DNA of 25,158 nucleotides from Geobacter sp. UBA5608. Lineage in GTDB: Bacteria; Desulfobacterota; Desulfuromonadia; Geobacterales; Pseudopelobacteraceae. How positions within the stretch are numbered: the stretch's first letter is position 1; every line of letters starts with the position of its first letter. The notes beneath the pieces were generated by a model. It saw nothing but the letters and a program-made list of their open reading frames with translations, was not told where the DNA came from and made no database searches. The stretch covers positions 1-25,158 of the forward strand of contig DIKW01000100.1 of the NCBI GenBank assembly GCA_002424705.1, given 5' to 3'. Position numbers and translations under genes: made by a program. This document shows, piece by piece, positions 6,907 to 15,011 of the stretch.

Positions 6907-8832
6907 TTAATATCTGCCGTACTTTTTGCGGAAGCGCTGACGCAGCAGCTCTGCCGCAGTGTTGATGATGAAGGTCAGCACAAACAGCAGCACTGCCGAC
7001 AGGAACAGGGTGCGGTAGAGGGTGCCCCCCAGCGGGGCCTCGGGAATCTCCACCGCGATGTTGGCCGCCAGCGAACGCAGGCCGTTGAACAGCGACCAGC
7101 TGGTGATCGGCGTGTTGCCGGTGGCCATCAGAACGATCATGGTCTCACCCACCGCCCGGCCAAAACCGATCATGATGGCTGAGAAGACGCCCGGCAGGGC
7201 CGAGGGCAGCACCACCCGCCAGGCGGTCTGCCAGCGGCTGGCACCCAGGGCCAGCGAAGCGGCCGACAGGTTGCGGGGCACGTTGGACAGGGCATCTTCG
7301 GCAATGGTGAAGATGATCGGAATCACCGCAAAGCCCAGCGCAATGGCGATCACGATGCTGTTACGCTGGTCGTAGCGTACCCCCAGCACCGAGTAGAGCC
7401 ACTGCTTGAGGTCGCCGCCGAACAGCGTGGCCTCCAAGAGCGGCGCCAGTTGACCGGACAGCCACAAGCCCAGCACCACCACCGGCAACAGCCCAAGGAA
7501 TTCATAGCCCTTCAGCCGGCGGCCAATCCGGGTCTGTTCGGCCAGGGGACGCCAGGCAAAAATCGTGATCAGCAGCATGCTCGGCACCATCAGGGCAGCC
7601 AGAAACAGGCCCAGCAGGTGGGTGTCTAAAAGCGGCGCCAGCCACAAGCCGGCCAGGAATCCGACCACCACCGACGGCACCGCCGCCATGATCTCCACCG
7701 CCGGTTTGATCCGACCTTTGAGGCTGGGGGCCATAAACTGGCTGGTGTACAGGGCGCCGAACAGGGCCAGCGGCACGGCGAACAGCATGGCGAACAGGGT
7801 GGCCTTGAAGGTGCCGAAGATCAGCGGCACCAGCGACAGTTTGGGTTCGAAATCGTCGGTGGCGGCTGAAGACTGCCAGACATATTCCGGTTTGCTGTAG
7901 CCCTCATACCAGACCTTACCGAACAGGGTGCCCAGAGAGGTCTCCGGATGGGGGATCGACAGCTTCCAGGCCGCCTGCGCGCCGTCGGCGCCGATAACCA
8001 CCAGCTGACGCCCGCGATCGACAAAATAGGCGCTTTCAATCGGCATGGCCGCCTTCAGGGTCAGCAGCAACCGCTCGGTGGTCATATGCAGCAGACGGAC
8101 GGTGCCGTGATTGTCGATGGCGGCCAGCGACTTGTCGCGTGGCGAGGCCAGCAGCAGGCTGACCGGGCCGTTGGAACTGGGCAGCCGGTGGATCAGGGTC
8201 AGCTGCTTGTCCTCACCCCGGCCGGGTGTGGTGACCGGCATCCAGGTGGTGATCCCGCCCTGGGCGTCACCCACCGCCAGGGAGTTGTCGCCCAGCACTG
8301 TGGTCAGCGCGGTGATCCGGCGGTGGTCCTTGAAGGCCTCCACCGTATCCACCAGCCGGCCTTCGCCCTCAGCGGACAGGTCCCAGCGCACCAGCCAGCC
8401 GTTGTCGGTGCCGGCATACAGGTTCTGGCCCTTGCGTCCCAGCCAGAAGGCCGAGATGGCGCCGGGCAGCGGATCGCTCAGGCGATAGCGCTGTTCGCTG
8501 CGGCTTTCGTTGCCCAGGATATCGGTTGCAATGCTGGTGCGCTCTACTGCCAGCTGGTTGCCGGGCAGGAGCTGCACCGTGATTGAACCGCCATCGTCAA
8601 GCTGTCGGGACTGGCTGACGGCAGCCCGTTCAACGCTGGCGCCATCGGAAAATTCGGTCGGTACCTGGGCCAGACGCTCGGCGCTGGGTGCGAAAAACAG
8701 CGGCAGGGCCACCTTGGCGATCAAGAGCAGGATACCGATCACCGCCACGATCACCAGCAGGCCGCAAGCCTTGATCAGCCAGGCTGCCAGACGGTCGTTG
8801 CGGCGGGATGTGTCTACAGGTGCTTTCAGCAT
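6907..8832 (-). CDS. pstC: PstC, phosphate ABC transporter permease (long form)
   Basis: Second permease subunit of the Pst transporter. A first membrane helix (about 18-42) is followed by a 270-residue segment of repeated beta-strand and Trp/Asp patterns resembling a beta-propeller (about 50-325), probably periplasmic. The multi-helix permease domain then runs from about 335 to the end, with the EAA loop AASLALGASRWQTAWRVVLP (about 520-545). At 641 residues it is about twice the E. coli PstC and matches the long Pseudomonas-type form; the companion PstA is long too, so the two extensions may act together. ATG 8832 follows AGGAT. A hairpin separates it from pstS. Confidence 0.94.
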   Translation of the reverse strand: MLKAPVDTSRRNDRLAAWLIKACGLLVIVAVIGILLLIAKVALPLFFAPSAERLAQVPTEFSDGASVERAAVSQSRQLDDGGSITVQLLPGNQLAVERTSIATDILGNESRSEQRYRLSDPLPGAISAFWLGRKGQNLYAGTDNGWLVRWDLSAEGEGRLVDTVEAFKDHRRITALTTVLGDNSLAVGDAQGGITTWMPVTTPGRGEDKQLTLIHRLPSSNGPVSLLLASPRDKSLAAIDNHGTVRLLHMTTERLLLTLKAAMPIESAYFVDRGRQLVVIGADGAQAAWKLSIPHPETSLGTLFGKVWYEGYSKPEYVWQSSAATDDFEPKLSLVPLIFGTFKATLFAMLFAVPLALFGALYTSQFMAPSLKGRIKPAVEIMAAVPSVVVGFLAGLWLAPLLDTHLLGLFLAALMVPSMLLITIFAWRPLAEQTRIGRRLKGYEFLGLLPVVVLGLWLSGQLAPLLEATLFGGDLKQWLYSVLGVRYDQRNSIVIAIALGFAVIPIIFTIAEDALSNVPRNLSAASLALGASRWQTAWRVVLPSALPGVFSAIMIGFGRAVGETMIVLMATGNTPITSWSLFNGLRSLAANIAVEIPEAPLGGTLYRTLFLSAVLLFVLTFIINTAAELLRQRFRKKYGRY

Positions 8833-8863
8833 GTTGAATCCTAGTCAGGCGTTAGAGATACAA

Positions 8864-8893
8864 GCAGGGGTGTGGCATGCGCCACACCCCTGC
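8864..8893 (-). promoter_or_regulatory. Hairpin between pstS and pstC (probable attenuator or mRNA-stability element)
   Basis: A perfect 13-bp inverted repeat (GCAGGGGTGTGGC and its complement) around a 4-base loop begins 20 bases after the pstS stop codon. What follows on the transcript is TTGTATCTCT, not a clean U-run, so it is more likely a partial terminator or a 3'-end stabiliser giving more PstS than PstCAB. Confidence 0.75.
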
Positions 8894-8913
8894 CAGCTAC
8901 TGTTTTCAGCAGG

Positions 8914-9879
8914 TTACTTCAGGGCCTTCAGCTGGTTGGCTGCGGCAGCTGCCGGCAGCGGATCATAGCCGTCCTTGACCACTACCTGCTGGCCTTCCTT
9001 GGACAGGGCGTACTTCAGGAACTCCTCAACCACCTTGGGCAGCGGCTCGCCCGGCTTCTTGGCGACGTAGATGTAGAGCATCCGGGAGAGGGGGTACTTG
9101 CCGGACAGCACGTTGGCGTAATTGGCCTCATAGACCGTATCGCCCTTCTTGTCGGACAGGGGCAGGGCCCTCACGCCCGAGGTGGCATAACCGATGCCGG
9201 AGTAGCCGATGGCACTGACATCCTTGGCCACCCCTTCCACCACCGAGGCGGAACCGGGTTGCTCTTTAACGGTGCTCTTGAAGTCGCCTTTGTTCAGGGC
9301 GTGCTCCTTGAAGTAGCCGTAGGTGCCGGAGGCGGAGTTACGGCCGAACAGCGAGATCGGCTTGGCAGCCAGCGGGCCGGTTACGCCAGCCTGACCCCAG
9401 GTGGCGATATCGGCCAGACCGCGCTTCTGGTTCTTGGAGAAGATGGCGTCCACTTCATCCAGCGAGAGGGATTTGAGCGGGTTATCCTTGTTGACGAACA
9501 CCGCCAGCGAGTCCAGGGCCACGCCGATCTTGGTCGGCTTGTAGCCGTACTTCTTCTCAAAGTCCTCGATCTCCTTGCCCTTCATCTCGCGGGACATGGG
9601 GGCCAGCTGGGCGGTGCCGGCGATCAGGGCCGGCGGGGCGGTTGAGGAGCCCTTGCCCTCGATCTGGATATTGACGTTGGGGTACTTCTTCTTGAAGCCT
9701 TCGGCCCAGTAGGTCATCAGGTTGTTCAAGGTGTCGGAACCGATGCTGCTCAGGTTGCCGGACACGCCCGAGGTGGCCTTGTAGCTGGGCAGTTTGGCAT
9801 CGACCTGCACCTTCTCGGCCTGGGCCGCAGTGGCGATGCAGAGGGTGGCGAAGGTCGCCAGGATCGTCTTCTTCAACAT
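8914..9879 (-). CDS. pstS: PstS, periplasmic phosphate-binding protein
   Basis: Exported high-affinity phosphate receptor of the Pst transporter. Residues 1-21 form a Sec signal peptide (KK, hydrophobic core, AQA cleavage before Glu22); no lipobox, so it should be soluble in the periplasm. The fold's phosphate-contact segments are present: GSDTL near the start of the mature protein, GKGSSTAPPAL, APMSREM, and the loop GRNSASGTYGYF. At 321 residues it is a standard length. The ATG at 9879 is preceded by a strong AGGAGG. It is the first gene of pstSCAB-phoU and sits behind a Pho box, so it should be induced by phosphate starvation. Confidence 0.96.
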   Translation of the reverse strand: MLKKTILATFATLCIATAAQAEKVQVDAKLPSYKATSGVSGNLSSIGSDTLNNLMTYWAEGFKKKYPNVNIQIEGKGSSTAPPALIAGTAQLAPMSREMKGKEIEDFEKKYGYKPTKIGVALDSLAVFVNKDNPLKSLSLDEVDAIFSKNQKRGLADIATWGQAGVTGPLAAKPISLFGRNSASGTYGYFKEHALNKGDFKSTVKEQPGSASVVEGVAKDVSAIGYSGIGYATSGVRALPLSDKKGDTVYEANYANVLSGKYPLSRMLYIYVAKKPGEPLPKVVEEFLKYALSKEGQQVVVKDGYDPLPAAAAANQLKALK

Positions 9880-9931
9880 GGGTACTTCCTCCTATGGTTT
9901 GGTTGGTACACAAGCACGTTTAGGTATCTGT

Positions 9932-9937
9932 AACATA
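9932..9937 (-). promoter_or_regulatory. -10 element of the pstS promoter
   Basis: TATGTT on the minus strand, 10 bases downstream of the Pho box, the spacing at which PhoB replaces the -35 contact. The start of transcription would be near 9925. Confidence 0.6.
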
Positions 9938-9947
9938 CGGCTGTTCT

Positions 9948-9965
9948 GTGACAATCAGGTTACAG
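9948..9965 (-). promoter_or_regulatory. Pho box (PhoB binding site) upstream of pstS
   Basis: The minus strand reads CTGTAAC-CTGA-TTGTCAC, two CTGTCAT-like heptamers repeated every 11 bases, as in the PhoB consensus. Position before the -10 and before pstS supports it. No phoB or phoR gene is in the window. Confidence 0.75.
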
Positions 9966-9996
9966 CTTCAATAAAGCTGGGTTAAATGAGCGCCCT

Positions 9997-11559
9997 TCAG
10001 AGGGGCCTGTAGTCGTTGAGGCTGGCCACCAGTTCGCCGGTCAGGGTCGGGTCGATGTGGGGAATCTTGCTCTGCCCCCCCAGTTTGCCACGCACCTCAC
10101 GGGACCAGTCGTAGATCAGCTGCTCCTCCACCAGCAGAACCTCGGGCGGATTGATGCGGCCCTGGCTGCGGAAGGTGCCGTAATCGGCATTGGCCTGGCT
10201 GAGCTGGTGATCGAGAAACGTCGCAATGGCCGGCTGATCCGGCAGGGCAGCACGGCTGGCCAGCACCCAGCGGTGACGGCGGTTGGCAATATCCGGCCCC
10301 ACCATGAACTCACACACCGCACTGCCCAGCTGCTGATTCAGGGCAGCCACCGCCGCCTCCACCTCGCCCTGGGTCACCTTCTCCTCAAAGCGGTCCAGAA
10401 ATCTGTCCCGGCCGGTGAACTGGATCCGGTACTGCTCGGTATCCAGAAAACGGAGCGTATCGCCGATCTGGTAGCGCCACAGGCCGGCACAGGTGGAGAG
10501 GATCACCGCATAGCGTTCACCCACCACCACCTGCTCCAGCGGGATGACCTGGGCATCGGGTAGCGGGCTGCCTGACTCGTCCAGTTGAGCAATCGGCACA
10601 AACTCGAAAAAGGTGCCGTAGTAGGGGGTCAGTCGCATGCCGTCCTCGCCCTGCACCTGAAAGCCCATCATGGCCTCCGACGAGGGCAGCAGCTCGAGAA
10701 AACGGGGTCCCCCGGACGGAAACAGCCGCCGGAACTCCTCAGCGTAGGGGGCCAGACTGGTGCCGCCGTGGATGATCAGCTCCAGTTGGGGCAGCGCCTG
10801 GCGTAGGGGGCGGCCAGCGAGCTGCTCGACACGCTGCAGCAACAGCAGAATCCAGGGTGGCACACCGGAGATCACCCGCACCTTCGGGTTCCTAAGCAGC
10901 ATCTGGGCCATCCCTTCCAGGCGCTCTTCCCAGGGGGCCGAGGAGAGCGGCTCCTTGGGTTCCACAAACGGCGTAAGCCAGGAGGGCCGCTCCCGCAGGG
11001 TGATGGCGCTCATGTCGCCGGACCAGATACCGGGGCCCAGGCTGGTCAGGCTGGTGGGGCCCGCCATGTAGAGGATCGAGCTGCCCAGCAGTCGGCTGTC
11101 CGGCTCGGCAGCCAGGTAGCAGGCCAGCATATCCAGGGCGGCCCGCCGGTTGGCGGCGAACATCTCGCGGGTAAAGGGGATGTACTTGGTCGGGGCGGTG
11201 GTGCCGGAGGTCTCGCAGAAAAACGGGATCAGCCCCGGCCAGGTCTGATTGCGCAGCTCCAGCCGTATGCCGGAGCCGTTGTCCTGCAGCTGTGGCGCAA
11301 AGTACTGATCCCAGAACTGGCGGTAGCTGCGCAGCGGCACCTGCTGGCGAAAGCCCTGGTAAAGCTGGTCAAAGGGCAACCCGGCCAGCCGGGAAAAGCC
11401 GTGGTCCTGGCCGAAGCGGGTCTGGCCGGCCCGTTTCACCAGCATTGGCAGCAGTTCCCGTTGAACGGCCAGCGGGTCGCGGGCCAGAAAGCGCCGGGCG
11501 CGGATATCAGCCGCAGCACGCAGCGGCAGGTTAAGCAGGCTGACAGGAAAGTTGATCAA
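9997..11559 (-). CDS. GH3-family acyl-adenylating (acid-amido synthetase-like) protein
   Basis: A 520-residue protein of the GH3 family, within the adenylate-forming superfamily. Plant members adenylate a carboxylic acid such as a hormone and join it to an amino acid; the bacterial substrates are not established. Visible are the ATP-binding phosphate loop CETSGTTAPTKYIPFT (115-130), an acyl-pocket segment PYYGTFFEFVP, the core GLWRYQIGDTLRF, the hinge region GRDRFLDRFEEKV, and a C-terminal lid domain ending near KIPHI. The start is TTG 11559 with AAGGA about ten bases upstream. It begins 17 bases after the alpha/beta-hydrolase gene, so the pair is probably one operon. Family is confident; the reaction is unknown. 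Confidence 0.88.
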   Translation of the reverse strand: MINFPVSLLNLPLRAAADIRARRFLARDPLAVQRELLPMLVKRAGQTRFGQDHGFSRLAGLPFDQLYQGFRQQVPLRSYRQFWDQYFAPQLQDNGSGIRLELRNQTWPGLIPFFCETSGTTAPTKYIPFTREMFAANRRAALDMLACYLAAEPDSRLLGSSILYMAGPTSLTSLGPGIWSGDMSAITLRERPSWLTPFVEPKEPLSSAPWEERLEGMAQMLLRNPKVRVISGVPPWILLLLQRVEQLAGRPLRQALPQLELIIHGGTSLAPYAEEFRRLFPSGGPRFLELLPSSEAMMGFQVQGEDGMRLTPYYGTFFEFVPIAQLDESGSPLPDAQVIPLEQVVVGERYAVILSTCAGLWRYQIGDTLRFLDTEQYRIQFTGRDRFLDRFEEKVTQGEVEAAVAALNQQLGSAVCEFMVGPDIANRRHRWVLASRAALPDQPAIATFLDHQLSQANADYGTFRSQGRINPPEVLLVEEQLIYDWSREVRGKLGGQSKIPHIDPTLTGELVASLNDYRPL

Positions 11560-11576
11560 GGCAGAGGTTCCTTACC

Positions 11577-12644
11577 CTAGACCGCAGCCCAGAGCGGTTG
11601 ACGATGCAGCCGCTCCAGCCACTGCTCCAGCAGGGGGTTGTAACAGTGCGGGTGGAAGATCAGCGAGGCATGGGGTACCGGATCGGACGGATCGTTGGAT
11701 CCGACCACCCTGGCCTTACCGTTGGGAAACAGCTGTCGGAAGGTCTGCTGATCATCCAGCAGGGCCAGGGTCGGCGAGCCGGGCACCAGAATGCTGGCCT
11801 CGTCCTCGGCGGCCAAAAGCAGGGTCGGACCGTCGAAGACGCTGGCGCCGGAGCGGGGGGGAATAAAGTCACGCAGGGCCAGCACCCGCTGGTAGCCGCC
11901 TAAGGCCGAGGTATGTTCCAGCACACCGAAGATCCTGCGGCGGATCGCCAGGTGGCGGGTGCTTAAGGTCCGGTTGTCGGCGCCGCTTTCAAACAGGGCG
12001 TAGAAACAGCGCCGGGCCCGCTCAACCTGCTTGTGGAGCCCCTCCTGATCGCTGGGGTCCACCTGCAGGATCTTGCGGAGATTGGATTCCAGCATCCGCA
12101 CGCCGCCGCTGCGCTCCCCTTGGGGGCGCACCAGATCGTCGGTACAGAGCACCGGACTGACCAGCAGCAGCGCCCGCAGCATGCAGTGGATCGCCTCCGA
12201 GGCCTGCCGCAGGTACTGCACCAGCAGGCCGGCCCCGAAGCTGACCCCCAGTAACGCCGGCCGTCTGCCCTGTCGGGACAGATCGCAGATCAGGTCGCTC
12301 AGCTGGGCGCAGAACAGTTCCTGGCTGAAGCCGTTGCGGGGGAAGTTGAGGTAGTAGATGCTGCCGTGCTGCCGCAAGAGCGGACGCTGGAACTCCAGCG
12401 CCTCGGTGGCGTCCGGCACAAAGCCGCCCACCACGATGGTGGGGTGCTGGCCGGCCCCCTTTTCCTTGTACAGTTGGCAGCGCACCGCGTGTAGGCTGTG
12501 GAAGCGGTCCCGCAGGGCCAGCTCGGCCGGGCGGTGGCGGGGGGTGTACGGCTTGATGCTCATGCTGCGCAACAGGCCGGTGGTGGCGGTGGCAACGTTC
12601 AGCAGCGCTGGATGGCGTGCCGTTTTCTGCAGGAGCTGTCTCAT
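11577..12644 (-). CDS. Alpha/beta-hydrolase-fold protein (lipase/thioesterase-like)
   Basis: A 355-residue cytoplasmic-looking protein with no signal peptide. The nucleophile elbow GVSFG (Ser135 at 133-137) follows a strand, and VVGGF near 71-75 could supply the oxyanion hole. LLLAAEDEAS carries a candidate catalytic acid, and VPHASLIFHPH near the C-terminus gives the catalytic His. This points to an ester or thioester hydrolase. The downstream GH3 gene makes acyl conjugates, so the pair may act on one acyl substrate. ATG 12644 has a strong GAGGAG, which can be paired in a hairpin (12651-12671). The exact substrate is not recognisable. Confidence 0.8.
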   Translation of the reverse strand: MRQLLQKTARHPALLNVATATTGLLRSMSIKPYTPRHRPAELALRDRFHSLHAVRCQLYKEKGAGQHPTIVVGGFVPDATEALEFQRPLLRQHGSIYYLNFPRNGFSQELFCAQLSDLICDLSRQGRRPALLGVSFGAGLLVQYLRQASEAIHCMLRALLLVSPVLCTDDLVRPQGERSGGVRMLESNLRKILQVDPSDQEGLHKQVERARRCFYALFESGADNRTLSTRHLAIRRRIFGVLEHTSALGGYQRVLALRDFIPPRSGASVFDGPTLLLAAEDEASILVPGSPTLALLDDQQTFRQLFPNGKARVVGSNDPSDPVPHASLIFHPHCYNPLLEQWLERLHRQPLWAAV

Positions 12645-12650
12645 GTCATC

Positions 12651-12671
12651 CTCCTCATAGTCTTAGAGGAG
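12651..12671 (-). promoter_or_regulatory. Hairpin that can sequester the ribosome binding site of the hydrolase gene
   Basis: On the transcript CTCCTC, a nine-base loop TAAGACTAT, then GAGGAG; the second arm is the Shine-Dalgarno sequence of the gene starting at 12644. A 6-bp stem would hide it from the ribosome. Could be a chance pairing, but the arms match exactly. Confidence 0.45.
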
Positions 12672-12731
12672 TAAAACAGCTGCAGGTTACAACCCGGTGG
12701 CGAGAGGGGTAAAGCTGTGTTGCAATTTGGC

Positions 12732-12887
12732 CTACTCCGCTTCGTCGAACAGGATGCGCGAAAGATACTCGCCGTAGTAGCGGCGGTTTTCGTCTTTGAG
12801 TTCCTGGGCCAGGCCCCTGAACTTGGTGATCTGCTGATCGAGTTCGTTAAAGGGGCCCTGCAGGGATAACAGACGTGTCAGCAACAT
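12732..12887 (-). CDS. Small hypothetical protein, 51 aa, after the STAS gene
   Basis: I do not recognise it. The frame opens at ATG 12887 with AAGG upstream, 14 bases after the STAS stop codon, and ends at TAG 12732-12734. The protein starts MLLTRLLSLQGPFNELD and ends in a charged, helical stretch rich in Glu, Lys and Arg with a YYGEYL patch. It could be a short coiled coil. Its place as the last gene of a partner-switching operon suggests a small partner or output protein, but nothing in the sequence proves it. Confidence 0.6.
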   Translation of the reverse strand: MLLTRLLSLQGPFNELDQQITKFRGLAQELKDENRRYYGEYLSRILFDEAE

Positions 12888-12901
12888 GGGCGCGCTACCT
12901 T

Positions 12902-13216
12902 TCAGGCGTTGACTTCCCGGGCCATCAGGAAGATGCCGGTCATCTTGAACAGCATGCTGTTGATCTGGTTCAGGCCGCTGATCTGGACCTCAGCCTGTTT
13001 TTCATGTTTGAGGGTCTTGATCGAGCGCAGCAGCAAGGCGATGCCCATTGAGTTGATCCGGCCCACGCCGCTGAAGTCCAGCTGGACGGTGGGCGCTGAG
13101 GCCAGGCGTACCACCTCTTCCAGGTGCTGGTCGGCATGGGCGTCGATAATGCCGTGCAGCAGGAATGAATCGCACTGCTGGGCTTGCTGATGATGTACAT
13201 GAAAGCTCTGGTGCAT
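12902..13216 (-). CDS. STAS-domain anti-anti-sigma-type protein (RsbV/SpoIIAA-like)
   Basis: A 104-residue single STAS domain, the antagonist part of a partner switch: unphosphorylated, it binds an RsbW-type kinase and frees that kinase's target. The strand LDFSGVGRINSMGIALLLRS holds the phosphoacceptor site; Ser56 in NSMG lines up with the Ser of the usual DSSG/DSTG, while Asp becomes Asn and the second Ser/Thr becomes Met. ATG 13216 has a clear AAAGGAG. It lies 24 bases after the RsbW-like gene and in the same operon as a PP2C phosphatase, the expected set. No sigma factor is in the window. Confidence 0.88.
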   Translation of the reverse strand: MHQSFHVHHQQAQQCDSFLLHGIIDAHADQHLEEVVRLASAPTVQLDFSGVGRINSMGIALLLRSIKTLKHEKQAEVQISGLNQINSMLFKMTGIFLMAREVNA

Positions 13217-13240
13217 GGTGTGCTCCTTTGAAGGTAGGTG

Positions 13241-13828
13241 TCAGCAGGTCAACGGCCGCAGCTGCAGGCAGCCGCCCACCACCGTCTCGACCCGGGGACG
13301 GATACTGACGTAAAATTGATCCATCAGGCGCCACATGAAAAACAGGCCGCGACCGGCCCGATCCGGTTCAGGCAGTGTCTGTGCAGTGTTCTGGGCCAGA
13401 AAGGCGAAGACCTGAGCCGCTGTCAGGCTGCCCCAGCTGTCACGGACCTCAAGTGCCAGCCGCGAGCCGTCAAAGTGGTAGCGCAGCCGGATCCGCTCAT
13501 CGGGCAGCAGCTGGCGCGGCTCACCTTTTTGGAACAGCGGCAGCCCATCACTAGAGCGCGGCGCGGCGTACAGGGCATTCTCCAGCATCTCATCCACCAT
13601 CAGGGCGGTCTTCTGGCATAACAGGGCATGGGCTTGATCAGCGTCGCCGATCAGGGTCAGCAGTTCGTCGATCAGCTCCGGCTTGTCGCTGCTGCCGCTA
13701 ACCCGCCGCTCCTGCACATGGGGGCTGTCAGGAAAAAGCCCGCCGTTACCCGCCTTGGCGGCGCAGCCGTTATGGGGATCACCGATAAAGACCATGGTGG
13801 CCGGTCCGTGTTCTTGATGTATACGCAT
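13241..13828 (-). CDS. RsbW-like anti-sigma serine kinase (HATPase_c)
   Basis: A 195-residue protein with a GHKL ATPase domain of the anti-sigma kinase type. The N-box is VDEMLENALYAA (Glu80, Asn84), the G1 box is DSWG (130-133) and the G2 box is GRGLFFMW (159-166). By family knowledge it would phosphorylate the STAS protein encoded next and bind an unknown target. The first 45 residues are an extension outside the ATPase domain. ATG 13828 follows AGGAGG and lies 4 bases past the stop of the PP2C gene, so translation is coupled. Confidence 0.82.
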   Translation of the reverse strand: MRIHQEHGPATMVFIGDPHNGCAAKAGNGGLFPDSPHVQERRVSGSSDKPELIDELLTLIGDADQAHALLCQKTALMVDEMLENALYAAPRSSDGLPLFQKGEPRQLLPDERIRLRYHFDGSRLALEVRDSWGSLTAAQVFAFLAQNTAQTLPEPDRAGRGLFFMWRLMDQFYVSIRPRVETVVGGCLQLRPLTC

Positions 13829-13832
13829 GCTG

Positions 13833-15011
13833 CTAGGCCTCCTGCTGTGCGACCACCAGGGTCACGTCGTCGTCGAAATGATCCATGCCTCGAAAGGCCC
13901 GAGCCGCGGTCAGCAGGGCGTCCCGCACCTGCTCAGGTTTGCCGCCGGTCTGCCGGAGGGTCGACATCAAGGCCCGCTCACCGAACAACACCCCCTGTCG
14001 GTCTTCAGCCTCCTGGATACCATCGCTGTACAGCAGCAGGTGATCGCCGGGCATGAAGCGGATCGTGGTCTCGTCATAGTCGGCGCTGTCATCGAATCCG
14101 AGGGGAAAACCGGGCTCAAGCGCCACCAGTTGCCATTGGCCGGTGCCACCCTGTCGCCGGTAGGGAAAGGGATGCCCGGCAGAACTGATGACTGCCGTTT
14201 TTGTCTGTCGGTCCAGCACCGCAATCAGCGCTGTCATCAACAGGTTGCCGCCGGCGGTAACCATCAGGGCGCGGTTGATGCCGCTCAATATGCGGGACGG
14301 GGTCCTGACGCCGTTATCCAGCAGGGTCTGCAGGCCGGCCTTGGCGGCGGTGGTTACCAGTCCGGCCTGAACCCCATGGCCGGTCACATCGGCCACCAGC
14401 AGCCCCAGGCGGTGCTCGTCCAGGGGAAAGACATCGTAAAAGTCGCCGCTGATCTCGGTGGAGTTGACCAGCCCGGCCGCCACCGCGATACCGGCATGTA
14501 CCAGCGGGGTGGCGGGCAACAGGGCGGCCTGCACCTGCCGCGCCATCTCCACCTCGGAGCGGATGCGACGGCTCAGGCGGTCCAGGGTGTCAAGCAGGGC
14601 GGCCTGGCTGCGGGAGATGGCCATCATCAGGTCGGCCACCGCAGCGATGGCTACGCTGCCGTCGGCCAGGGACACGCCGAAGCAGTCGTTCTCCAGCTGG
14701 GGGTCACTGAGCAGCAGACGGTTCAGGGCGTCGCTGATCTCCAGTTCTCCTGCCAGCACCAGCGGTGTCCCCTCCAGCAGGGTCTCGACCGGCTTGCGGC
14801 CGAACAGTTCACGGGCGAACGGTTTGGCCAGATGCCGGAAGAACAGCTCCCGGCGGCTGATGATTCCCAGCAGGTGCTGCTGCTCCATCACCGGCAGCGC
14901 CAGCAGGTGCGGCTGCTGCTGAAACAGTTCGATGGTCTGGTTGACGGTGGCGAGCGGGGTGATGATCGGCACCGGCCGTGTGATGCTGGCCAGCAACGTG
15001 GCTGTTACCAT
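13833..15011 (-). CDS. CBS-domain PP2C (SpoIIE/RsbU-type) serine phosphatase
   Basis: A 392-residue two-part signalling phosphatase. Residues 1-130 are a tandem CBS-like sensory module (ELFGRKPVETLL is typical) that may bind a nucleotide. A helical linker (135-165, EMARQVQAALLP) leads to the PP2C domain with its metal-binding aspartates in GDFYDVFP (189-196), ADVTGHG (207-213), LLYSDGI and a final DDDVTLVV. It would dephosphorylate the STAS protein in the same operon. The start ATG at 15011 overlaps the end of the EAL gene in ATGGTAA, so the two are translationally coupled. No receiver domain; input is probably through the CBS pair. Confidence 0.92.
   Translation of the reverse strand: MVTATLLASITRPVPIITPLATVNQTIELFQQQPHLLALPVMEQQHLLGIISRRELFFRHLAKPFARELFGRKPVETLLEGTPLVLAGELEISDALNRLLLSDPQLENDCFGVSLADGSVAIAAVADLMMAISRSQAALLDTLDRLSRRIRSEVEMARQVQAALLPATPLVHAGIAVAAGLVNSTEISGDFYDVFPLDEHRLGLLVADVTGHGVQAGLVTTAAKAGLQTLLDNGVRTPSRILSGINRALMVTAGGNLLMTALIAVLDRQTKTAVISSAGHPFPYRRQGGTGQWQLVALEPGFPLGFDDSADYDETTIRFMPGDHLLLYSDGIQEAEDRQGVLFGERALMSTLRQTGGKPEQVRDALLTAARAFRGMDHFDDDVTLVVAQQEA

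Noticed and set aside
9963..9979. Hairpin CAGCTT-CAATA-AAGCTG as terminator of the GH3 gene
   Set aside because: Six-base stem, no U-run, and it abuts the Pho box; not enough to call a terminator.
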